DNA from: Torreya grandis
Taxonomy: Eukaryota > Streptophyta > Pinopsida > Cupressales > Taxaceae
Direction of reading: 5' to 3'
NCBI GenBank assembly: GCA_037957365.1
Contig: JARHVA010000122.1
Coordinates: forward strand, 1,747,001-1,811,000
DNA: 64,000 nucleotides
This document shows positions 56,001 to 64,000 of the stretch, piece after piece. The notes under the pieces were generated by a model. The model made no database searches, had not been told where the DNA came from, and saw only the letters and a program-made list of their open reading frames with translations. Position numbers and translations under genes: made by a program. Within the stretch, counting starts at the first letter, position 1, and each line of letters opens with the position of its first letter.

Positions 56001-56412
56001 CGCCTACATTTATGGGCGCAAGAGTGTGAGGGGTCGAGACAATTAAGTTCTGATATGATGTAGAACTTGGTTGAATTGCAAGCGGTTGAGGGGGTAATGG
56101 AATCCCGATGGAGGTCGGTCTAAAAATAGACGGAGAGGCCAAACTTTGCGTATTGGCCATGGTTGGGTTAATAGTTGAAGTGAAAGGTTGAGTCGAAAAG
56201 GGTTGGGTGGCGAATGGTGTGGATGTCATCGCCACGTCACCCGAAAGGTCTCGCGTTGGGTTTCTCGCGAGATAGTTTTGAAGGGCTGCGGTATTGAGGT
56301 CTAGGAATCTCGCGAAATCCTGGTCCCCTTCAGGGATGATGGGAATTTGAGTCGGGGTCGGGGTCGGGGTCGGTCCTGTAGGAGTTCTTTCAGTCTCTGA
56401 GTGGAACTCCAT
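53083..56412 (-). pseudogene. C gag with three zinc-knuckle units, one stop codon
   Basis: One frame from the ATG at 56412 to a stop at 53083, broken only by TAA at 54795-54793. Residues about 1-215 are Pro/Thr/Ser-rich. About 250-430 is the capsid (FRHACYLISHDDALLLRTFP, ALDWYSSL, FDDESIIDFVAHWR). Near residue 535 comes a knuckle, CPFHRV-stop-GHDIDNC; after a Pro/Ser-rich linker two more follow (CAYHRTPGHDTKHC and CHYHHIPGHDTERC), all of form C-x2-H-x4-H-x4-C. Gag binds and packages element RNA. The stop lies inside the first knuckle. Length is about twice a usual gag and no protease follows. Confidence 0.85.
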
Positions 56413-56590
56413 GATAGGACTTGGTTAGGGACGGGGTAGACGGAAGCGGTTGTTGGCTAAAGTGGTTAAGAAGAGAGTCCTGGTTCCAGAAACTGTGTTC
56501 TTGCAGTCTCAGAAAGCCAAAATGTGGTTTGTGACAGAGAATGGACAGGTTTTAGGCTGCTAGTTTTGAAGAAAAAGGACAGTGACAGAG

Positions 56591-56740
56591 ACCGACGTCG
56601 GTTGAAAAACCGATGTCGGTAGGAAATGAGGCCGACGTCGGTCAGATAACCGATGCCGGTAACAGAAGAAGCTGACGTCGGTAGCAGGACCGATGCCGGT
56701 GACAGGGGAAGCCGACGTCGGTGGAAAAACCGATGTCGGT
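56591..56740. promoter_or_regulatory. Eight-unit ACCGACGTCGGT dyad array in C leader, 40 bp period
   Basis: Units start at 56591, 56609, 56631, 56649, 56671, 56689, 56711 and 56729, spacing strictly 18, 22, 18, 22, 18, 22, 18. Type ACCGACGTCGGT alternates with ACCGATGTCGGT or ACCGATGCCGGT. Most units are near-perfect 12 bp palindromes. Confidence 0.85.
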
Positions 56741-57139
56741 GACTGTGTTTTCTAGAGGACCAAAAGGTTCTTGGAAAAACAAAGAAGAAAGCGTCCTCAC
56801 ACACTCAAACAAACAGATGAGAAGAGGAAAACAGAGAAAGACAGACAAGCCTAAGCGATAAATCCTAGGAATTAACCTTAGAAACTTGTGGCTTATGCCT
56901 TAGATGAATGTTTGGGGAGATTGGCTGAAAAATGGGTCCTAGAAGAAGGCGGTCTAAAGATGGTTTCAGGTGTTGTTTTAGGTGCTCAAAGATCTGTGTT
57001 AGGGTCTGGTACGTGGCCTGGTGCTAAGGAGCAAGCTCCCCTCACTTCACGATTCCAGTGGTTAGCTGGTCTCGCTTAGCCAAGATATACCTCGCCTAGA
57101 GTTTAGACTCCGCCAGAGAACGGAGTGGGCTTCCCCCTT

Positions 57140-57165
57140 GGTGATGAAATCCAAGTGGGGTCACC
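57140..57165. other. Conserved leader stem-loop, C copy
   Basis: GGTGATGAAATCC followed by AAGTGGGGTCACC; the ends GGTGA and TCACC can pair. It matches 13115-13140 in C' although surrounding sequence has diverged. It could be an RNA packaging or dimerisation element; inference only. Confidence 0.55.
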
Positions 57166-57564
57166 GGGACGGGTAAGATATCTGCTGGGGGATGAATTCC
57201 CAGTCAGGCCTTGTCTCAGGTAAGTTTTATGTTTGTTTTAGTGCATGTGATTCGGTAGTGTAACATCAAGTGTCTACGGTTTATTCAATATGCGCCTAAG
57301 TTACTAGATGTGGACTAATGCAAGCACAAGCAGAAATGAAAGTGCAATATGTTTTAAGCCCAAGTCGAAATGTGATATTGTTATGAAGACAAGATGGAGA
57401 AAGGGACGAGAGTGTGATATTTAGACTAGTCTAGAATGCAAGGAAGAAAGGTTCGTTTTAGTCCCGCTTATAGTGTCATTTGGAATAGAAGAAAGAGACA
57501 AGAAGAAAGGAGCCTAAATGCACCTAAATGAATGAAAAAGAAAAGGAACCCAGGAGGAACCTAG

Positions 57565-57583
57565 GGTCCCACCGGGCGTGCCA
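57565..57583 (-). other. C primer-binding site
   Basis: On the minus strand TGGCACGCCCGGTGGGACC, 4 bp from the LTR. It is the best-preserved version of the PBS type shared with B and RT2. Confidence 0.75.
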
Positions 57584-57587
57584 GAGA

Positions 57588-58979
57588 TGTTTCTACCTCA
57601 AATTTGCTTTTCAGACTTAAGAGAAAGAAACTAAAAGAAAGTAATGGACAAGGCTTGGAAGTACCTGGACTAAAGATTGCACACCGTAAATCCAGACGCT
57701 TGTGGGCACTCCTCTTTGGCTGTGGAGGAATGACACCTGCAAGAAAAAAAGGAAACTTGGACAAGAAAAATGTTAGATAGATAGGCAGTGGGTTGCCAAG
57801 CAAAAGCTTGTTCCCGGAAGTGTAAAAACTTCCTTAAGGGAGGTCAACCCACTGTTTTGATGAGATAAGTGACTGATAAAAGACAGAATGCCAGAATATA
57901 GAAGTGACAAAGAAAGTAGAAAGGAAAGAAGAAAACAAAATGATTACCTGAAAGATTTGTTGGGCTGAAGACAGTCGCCGAGGTCGGAAATGTCGCCGGT
58001 GTCGGTCGTCTGATCTGCCGGCGTCGGTTATCCTGCCGACGTCGGTTGGGGTAGTGACCGGCGTCGGTCGGGGTTGTGGCCTGTAGTCGGGTCTGAGTTG
58101 CTTTCTGGACTGTGGATGGGTCTGAGACTGAACGGGGACAAGTTTGGATGGATTGGGGAGTGGTCTGGTTCGGGTTGGGTGCCTGATGCAAGGTCTTTTT
58201 GGCAGAGAGATGAAGAAGAGGAAGAGACACAGAGGACAGGGAAGAGGAGGATTCACAGAGGACAGGGCCTGAGAAGGCTTTGCAGCCTCTCAAGGGGAAG
58301 GACAGAGGGAGCAGAAGACAATAGAGGATAGATGATTAAAAACTAAAGAAATGAAATAAAAACCCAGACTAGCTTACCTTTAGCTTGCTGAATGAAGAGA
58401 GAAGAAGATGTTGCTGGAGCCACGGAAGAGTTGCTGCAAGGAGAAGATACTGATCCAGAGCCTTTTCACCTGTTGTTGTTGCTGCATGAGGTCAAGACAG
58501 AGGAGAGATGAGAGCCAAAGCGTCAAGAGAATCTGTTTGCGAGCTCAAGAGTCCAGGGGGTGCAACGGATGCAGAAGGGGATAATGAAGGCTGCCGACGC
58601 CGGCAGTTTCGCCGACGTCGGCCGAAGGGTCGCCGACGTCGGCGGTCGCAGGATGGGCACAGAGGCTAAAAATAGCCTCTGCCCACTCTTGCACGCCGCC
58701 AGGCGAGGGGTCATGGGCAGAACGGTCACGAGGATGCTAAAATGGACGAGGGGGGATATAATGGTGAGATTTGGCCTAATAAATGCTAGGGGGAAGGTGG
58801 AGGGATTCAAGGGAGGATCCAAGGTGGCAAGGGTAGGGTGGAAAGGGGGCCTTATTTAATTAAAATAGATGTTAATTTCCAATTAATAAGACTTAGGTGG
58901 GTTAGGGACCAAGGAGGACTAGGAGGGAGAAAGGACCAAGGGGGAGAACCAAGGTGCAGACACGTTTGCGGTGTCTACA
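57588..58979 (-). repeat. C 5' LTR (1392 bp)
   Basis: Matches 49441-50832 without length change. Dyad array 1 lies at 57995-58068 with starts 57995, 58017, 58035 and 58057, and array 2 at about 58592-58643. Confidence 0.95.
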
Positions 58980-58984
58980 GAAAT
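58980..58984. repeat. Element C target-site duplication, right (GAAAT)
   Basis: Exact match to 49436-49440. Confidence 0.95.
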
Positions 58985-59320
58985 CACTATGACTATGCAT
59001 GGAAGAATACCTATTATGGTCATGGTTGGAATCAGAGTAGCACAACGGAATATGATACATGGAATAAAGAGAGGAATAATTATGCTTGGACACCAAAGCA
59101 ATATAATTATGATCATGAAGGAAATCAAAGGAGCATAATAAAATTTGGAAACAAGCTTGGAGATCTATCACCTGCCAAGATCACATATGGATGGCTAGAT
59201 GATCGAGATTGGAGACAAGTGTGCAATGATTTAAAGCACACTCATTATTTGGTTTTTTCCTATGTTTTGGGGATGAAACATGTCAAGGAGGGAAGGAATG
59301 CTATGTACCTATGGATATGA
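58985..59320 (+). pseudogene. A2 polyprotein, 3' part
   Basis: It continues the frame of 48673-49440 after element C. It is rich in Tyr, Trp, Asn and Gly (HYDYAWKNTYYGHGWN), then a conserved tail KITYGWLDDRDWRQVCNDLK ending in MYLWI at a TGA 59318-59320. The last six codons lie inside the 3' LTR. A1 ends the same way. The tail is not a family I recognise. Confidence 0.75.
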
Positions 59321-59676
59321 TATATTGATGTATATGGGTTGATGGAGATGCCAACATGTGGCACACATCCCCTTAGTTATATGGGTACACTATATTAGGA
59401 TAATAGAGTAACTTATGGAAGTAGTACATTGGGTAATGGTTGGCCTACATTGGATTAGGAGGTTACCCATCCATGGGTTAGATAGATGTATATATATAGG
59501 AGCTGATTATCATGGTAAAGATATCAAGTAAGCATTGAGTCTTCTATTGTAAGAGGATATTGGAGGTTGTCCCCTCGAAGAGACATTGTGGAGTTATTCC
59601 TTCCTAAAGGAGTATTATATGGTGTTTCCCTACCTTAAGGGTATTTCTACATATATTGAATATCAAGTTCATTACA
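59299..59676 (+). repeat. A2 3' LTR (378 bp)
   Basis: TGCTATGTACC to TTCATTACA. Preceded by GAGGGAAGGAA, a likely polypurine tract. Confidence 0.92.
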
Positions 59677-59681
59677 GGGGC
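59677..59681. repeat. A2 target-site duplication, right (GGGGC)
   Basis: One mismatch from GGGAC at 47569-47573. Confidence 0.75.
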
Positions 59682-60549
59682 ATGTGGCACATTCTTCTAC
59701 TCCTAGAAAAGCATGTCAAAGCCTTTCGCGGTTGCCACTTGGTGCCTTCTGCACCCTGGATTTCCTAGTGTAAAATTTGATGTTCGTGGGCCCATCACAA
59801 TTTGAAAACCAACGGCTAGTCTATCTTCTTAAAGTTAATAGCTTCTAGGATGTCACCGTCTTGGGCAAATTCTTTTAGGCCTTGTCCTTCGACTTTCTAC
59901 TTTGAAGTGTTCTCTGCCCTTTGCAAGGGCACTTGTCCTTCGGGAGGCTTGAACCTTCTACGTTGAACCACTCCTTTGAACCAACCGTTGAACCAATCCA
60001 TTGAAATGGTTCAACGATTCAAACAAGTGTTGAACCAAGGCATCAAACCATTTGATTGAACCTACTGATAAACTTTGTGTTGAACTTTGCCGATGAACTT
60101 TAACATTGAACCAACAATGTTGAACCAACGCATTGAACCAAACCGATGAATCGTCTGAGTGAACCAAGTGATTGAACCATCCGATTGAACCAAAGCATTG
60201 AACCAAAATGTTGAACCAAGGTGTTGAACCAAGGCATTGAATCGGTTCAATGGTTCAAAGGTGCTAACTCTTGGAAAGATTATGTCGTTAAACCAGTCTT
60301 CCAATCTTAAGGAAAAGTGTTTTTTGAACCATTTTAGCTCTCTTTCCTTATGAATTTATTCAGACAAGAGTCCGAAGAAGCTTTATAAAAATTTGCACTC
60401 TCTGAATTATTTCCTCATCTGAATGACTACACCTGCAAAGTCCGTAGAAACTGCGAAACTCGTGCCAAATCAAAAAAATATACTAGCTCAAAACAACAGG
60501 AAAAGGAGGGGGACCAATTTTTGGCCTATTGGGCAAAAAATGGTCAACA
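59682..60549 (-). repeat. B LTR delta, right piece
   Basis: Resumes at ATGTGGCACATTC and ends GGTCAACA. It includes the TTGAACCA minisatellite (59962-60260). Confidence 0.88.
59962..60260. repeat. TTGAACCA minisatellite, LTR delta
   Basis: Same repeat as at 33955, with private unit changes. Confidence 0.9.
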
Positions 60550-61263
60550 AATTGGTGACTTCCAGGGGAAGCATGCCTTCTATGCTTAGAGACCAGTTGC
60601 CTTTTAGTCCATTGGGCACAGAGTCAGATGTAGCTTTGAAGAAAGGTTAGCAATAGCCCTAAAAGATCCAAGAATTAATCATGAGCCTTTACTTCACACA
60701 CAAAGGAAAAAAAACACACAAGGCTAAAAACACTACTTGCACAAGCTGCACTTAGGGAAAGCAAGAAAGAAACTGAAAGAAAACTACTATATACAGATAA
60801 CCAAGAATGTTTGCCTCCCTCCTAGATCAAAGGGAAAACTTCTTAAGTCCCCTTCTTGGCAAGATGACTTATGGTGCCAGACAAGTGGTTGAATGAAAAG
60901 GAGATTTGGTGACCTGCTCCTCTTGCTTGTCACCTAGATTGGCTTGCATCCGAGTGGATCAGATTCAAATATGCTTCTGACATATATGTACTCTTCTTGT
61001 CCTTGGAATCTTGTTGAACGTTGGTCCTTCATGCTGGTGCGATACACCAAGAAAACTGTGGTTGTTGGCTCATCACCATAAGCCCTTTATTGTGCATGGT
61101 CCCTTTGCAGTGCATCATGGTTTGACTTGTTTCCTTCTGCCTCATTGAAAACCCTGTCAGACTCATCCTCTACTTCCTCTTGGCCTTCTTGAAGAAGGGT
61201 GACTGTTGTGATGTCTAAAATAGAATCACAAATTGATTTCTCATCCCATAGAACATCACCTCT

Positions 61264-62816
61264 CTATTCAAAGCTCTCTTCTTTAAAGCTTTCCTCAAGG
61301 AAGACCAACCTCTCATTTTCCTCCTCAAAGACTAGAATTTTTAGATGTTTAAAGATATCCATCCGGTCCTCCTCTAACTCAGGCTCCTCGACATAGTTTT
61401 CCTCCTCATCGAAGTAACAAGGAAGTTCATCAAACAAAGGGGAAGAGAACTCACCATGCTTAAGTTCCTCTTCGTATTGTTGGAACATCTGCATGTACGC
61501 ATGACCTGCATCTTCTCCATTTCTGATGAAGTCTTCACAAGGGGCATCGATGATGATTTATTCTTTGTTTTCACTCATGATAGCCTCTTGAAGAGCTGCA
61601 AACTATATATTTTCTTCCTCACTCACCTCCTGCAGAATAGGTTCCTCCTTGAGAAGGGCTGAAGTGAAAAAACCATGTTGAAGAGGAGGCAGTCCTTGAG
61701 CTAGAATTGAATGATTCTCCTCCTTCCATCTGGATAGAACTTCATCAACATCAGGTGTGGTCTAATAACTCTCTTGAAAGTGTTTAGATGGGAAGTGTTC
61801 AGACATAGAATGTGCCGTTGGGTCTAGACCGTCCATCACACATTCGCTGAGGAATCTCTCTCTAGATTCCAACTCTATAATTCTTCTAGCCATATCCTCT
61901 TCGAAGAGCCTTTCCTGGAGGTCACCATCATCATCATGAGCAAGAACAACCTCATATTTTCAAGGTTTTGAGAAAAACCCTTCTTCTCCTCCTTCCTGCC
62001 CCATGATTCTATTGTTTTCTTCCAGTTTAGGATCTCAAAATTAGAATTTTGCTCTTGTGAACAGGCAACAAATTTGTTTTCTCCAGGGTCCTGGGGCTCC
62101 TCCACAAGGTCTGAAAGTTATAACTCTCTTTCACAAAGCAATCTCATCCTAGCCTCTAAATCTTCAATTTGCTTGGCTAGATTATCCTAAAAGAGTCTTT
62201 CTTGGAGGTCACTAGCATCATCATGTTGAGTAGGAGCAATTTCGAGAGAGATGTGCTAGTTTATAATGTTCCCCCCAAAGGAAGATTCACAATCTAAGGA
62301 ACTTAGAAGGTTCATCTCCATGGGAGGTTGTTCTAGTTCCCTTTGATGCTTGAAGGCTAGGCGTACGAGGTCAAGAGTAGGGTTGATTGATGCACTAGAT
62401 GAGCTGGAGTGAGCAATTGCCATCTAATAGAAAAGATTTGGTGTATAAGAGGGGGCTTTCTTAAGGATAGGAGGGGTCACGCAAGGCTGACTGCCTTACA
62501 TGAATGGATTCCTCCACTTTGCTACCTCTTCCTCCATAGATTGCAAGGCCTGAGCTTGCCTGAACAAACACACCTCTTTGTAAGTCAGCTCCTGCTGATA
62601 ACCATACTGCTCATCCAGTCTGTCTATTTCCATTACCTGCTTCTCAAACTCCAGTGCCACCTCCCTTATTGTTGAAGGGAAACTAGGAGATCTGCTTGAG
62701 GGGATTGCATGAAAAGCTGGAACTTGAGTCTGATCAAAGTCATATGAAGAAAAACAAGGTCCATGATTTTGTGTAAAGGAATTATACATAGAAAAAATAA
62801 GATTTCTTGATGGCAC
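61264..62816 (-). pseudogene. B internal protein, copy 4
   Basis: The best N-terminal frame of the four (62816-62496, including MEIDRLDEQYGYQQELTYKE), then stops near 62425 and 62260, a shift near 61960, and an open acidic C-terminus (61494-61264). Both charged DLQERLF blocks are visible. As in copy 1, TAG ends the frame after LKEESFE or its equivalent. Unrecognised; possibly the particle or RNA-binding protein of this non-autonomous family. Confidence 0.55.
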
Positions 62817-62943
62817 CAGGCTGCTTAACTTGATGATTCAACTCAGAGTCGCCATTGGTGTTGATGCAAAAGCCTCCAAAGGCTGGTCGGTTGAAGAACA
62901 TACCAAAAATTCTTCAACTCTTTGGACACAACTTGTCTTAGTT

Positions 62944-62962
62944 GGTCCCACCAGGCATGCCA
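62944..62962 (-). other. B primer-binding site 4
   Basis: On the minus strand TGGCATGCCTGGTGGGACC beside LTR epsilon. Confidence 0.7.
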
Positions 62963-62967
62963 AAAAC

Positions 62968-64000
62968 TATTGACGCAGTGGATTGCACCTGGGGTAGGAC
63001 ATCTAGCTCCCGTCCTTCCACACGCAACAATGGAAACTCCCCTCTTGCCTGTGGGACTGGTGAAGCTGGAGGGGAGAGTCTCTAGATAAGGGCTAGCTCC
63101 CTCTGATGTATCTTTTAGGCCCTATTTTCTCCTACTGCTAACAAACAAATGTAAAAAATGGGGGGGGGGGGTGAAAAGGGAGAGAGAGATGCTAAAAATA
63201 AAACCTAAGCCTAAAAATGAAAAGGTGATACACCAAAAAATGTTGATCCACTCAACCCGAACATACACTTTTCACCAGGAAGAAACGCCCATACACTTCA
63301 TCTGAAGGGGGAAGCTCTTCTGCAATAGTGAGTCAGGGGTCCATAGAGATACAAGGAGGAAGGAACTAGCAAAGGTGTTCTGAGACACACCTTGACAGTC
63401 TATTCACATGCGCCTATATTCTTGCTGTAGACACTTCTGGTAGACCTACAGAAAGGAGACTTCACAATGCACTGGACATGATGTAATCGATCTATGAAAA
63501 TCATGAAAGACAATGACTTAACACAAAAGAATAAAATAGGCATATACTTTAAAGTGCAAGTCTAGATAGAGGTAAAAATGGTAAGTCATGATTCAAGGTA
63601 AAATCTGGCATTGCTCTTCCTTAAAAGCTCAAGAGATTTTTGGGCAGAGTTTTGCCTTAAGGCTAAGAGAGTCGATCCTTCTCAAATGAGAATTTTAAAA
63701 ATATATAGAAAGAGGAAGAGAACTTGGCACTTTCTGGCAAAGACTTTGGCTCTCTTTTTGCAAGCTGTTCCATGTGCGCTCTAAGCCTTGGGAAGAGGGA
63801 GCCGTTTGATTGTCGACTCCTGCTTTGACTTTGGCATTCCACATTAATGTGAAAACATGGCCTCACCTCTTTTCTACAAATAGACTACTTTTTTCCTACA
63901 AACTGACTATGGTTTCTCCCCTCATAAATGCCAACTAGAGAAAGCAGGCCGCACTGCTCATTGTTTGCACCGTTTGGTGACCATCTAGCAATAACTCACC
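62968..64000 (-). repeat. B LTR epsilon, cut by the window edge
   Basis: Starts TATTGACGCAG and follows the other B LTRs to the end of the window, so the array or its last LTR continues beyond. Confidence 0.85.

Larger units (their letters stand above)
56413..57564 (-). other. C 5' leader
   Basis: About 1.15 kb of untranslated sequence between PBS and gag, holding the strongest dyad array (56591-56740) and a conserved hairpin (57140-57165). Parts around 57000-57240 match the C' leader. Confidence 0.7.
49441..58979 (-). mobile_element. C: young non-autonomous LTR element with long gag, inside A2
   Basis: Two LTRs of exactly 1392 bp (49441-50832 and 57588-58979), TG...CA ends, an exact 5 bp duplication, a PBS on the right and a polypurine tract on the left give minus orientation. 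By eye the LTRs differ at about 25-30 sites, nearly all transitions, many at CpG, so this is the youngest element here. The interior carries a gag of about 1110 codons with one stop, and no protease, reverse transcriptase or integrase. It is markedly richer in GC and CpG than its surroundings. Confidence 0.95.
47574..59676 (+). mobile_element. A2: non-autonomous LTR element (gag plus protease-like), split by C
   Basis: Two 378 bp LTRs (47574-47951 and 59299-59676) begin TGTTATG or TGCTATG and end ATTACA. A TGGTATCATAGC PBS follows, then one polyprotein frame and a GAGGGAAGGAA purine tract before the 3' LTR. Without element C it is about 2.6 kb. By eye the LTRs differ at about 12 sites. No reverse transcriptase or integrase is present, as in A1. 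Confidence 0.92.
60550..62967 (-). other. B internal region 4 (2418 bp, full length)
   Basis: Same ends and length as internal region 3. Confidence 0.85.
32978..64000 (-). mobile_element. Family B tandem array: five LTRs, four internal regions, about 5.08 kb unit
   Basis: Minus-oriented LTRs (alpha 32978-34560 truncated, beta 36884-39545, gamma 40693-43359, delta 45776-60549 split by A2, epsilon from 62968) alternate with internal regions at 34561, 39546, 43360 and 60550. LTR starts repeat at 5083 bp (gamma to delta) and about 5.09 kb (delta to epsilon after removing A2). Each internal region abuts LTRs on both sides, so neighbours share LTRs. Orientation follows the LTR homology to RT2 and the PBS at the right end of each internal region. 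No pol is present; the only coding signal is an unrecognised acidic protein. The array runs past the right edge. Confidence 0.88.

Noticed and set aside
58838..58979. N-terminal part of the open frame that runs 58838-59320
   Set aside because: The first 47 codons are element C LTR read-through. The real coding part starts at 58985 as the continuation of the A2 polyprotein.

Overview
This window looks like intergenic DNA from a large, repeat-bloated plant nuclear genome. A gymnosperm is my guess from the size and age of the Ty3/gypsy (Tat-like) elements, but no species-diagnostic gene is present. I see no cellular gene, tRNA, rRNA or CRISPR array. Almost everything is long terminal repeat (LTR) retrotransposon, nested several levels deep, and nearly every reading frame is broken.

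Left part, 1-18971. Element RT1 (486-12166, target-site duplication CATTG) has 2.6 kb LTRs and degenerate gag, protease and an extra RNase H, with no reverse transcriptase. Its 3' LTR is interrupted by a small non-autonomous element, A1 (6956-9641, minus). RT1 sits inside an old minus-strand family C relative (C', 1-480 and 12172-14974). C' in turn sits in a still older gag-protease element (C'', from 14975). An integrase tail, a roughly 1 kb LTR and a primer-binding site (PBS; 17331-18577) belong to another old element, D.

Middle, 18972-32977. RT2 (18977-30589) is the only element with a nearly full coding set: gag, protease, RNase H-like domain, reverse transcriptase, degenerate second RNase H and integrase. 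Its frames carry several stops. The RNase H-like domain lies between protease and reverse transcriptase. AT-rich sequence with degenerate short repeats follows.

Right part, 32978-64000. A head-to-tail array of family B (minus) runs LTR-internal-LTR-internal and so on, with five LTRs and four internal regions in a roughly 5.08 kb unit. Its internal regions encode an unrecognised acidic, coiled-coil-like protein instead of pol. One LTR of the array is split by non-autonomous element A2 (47574-59676), which is itself split by young non-autonomous element C (49441-58979). C has matching 1392 bp LTRs, a long gag with three zinc-knuckle units, and palindromic CCGACGTCGG arrays with a 40 bp period.

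Insertion order read from nesting: C into A2 into the B array; A1 into RT1 into C' into C''. By-eye LTR divergence (C about 2%, A2 about 3%) agrees with the first series. Families A, B and C lack pol and would depend on enzymes from autonomous relatives such as RT2.
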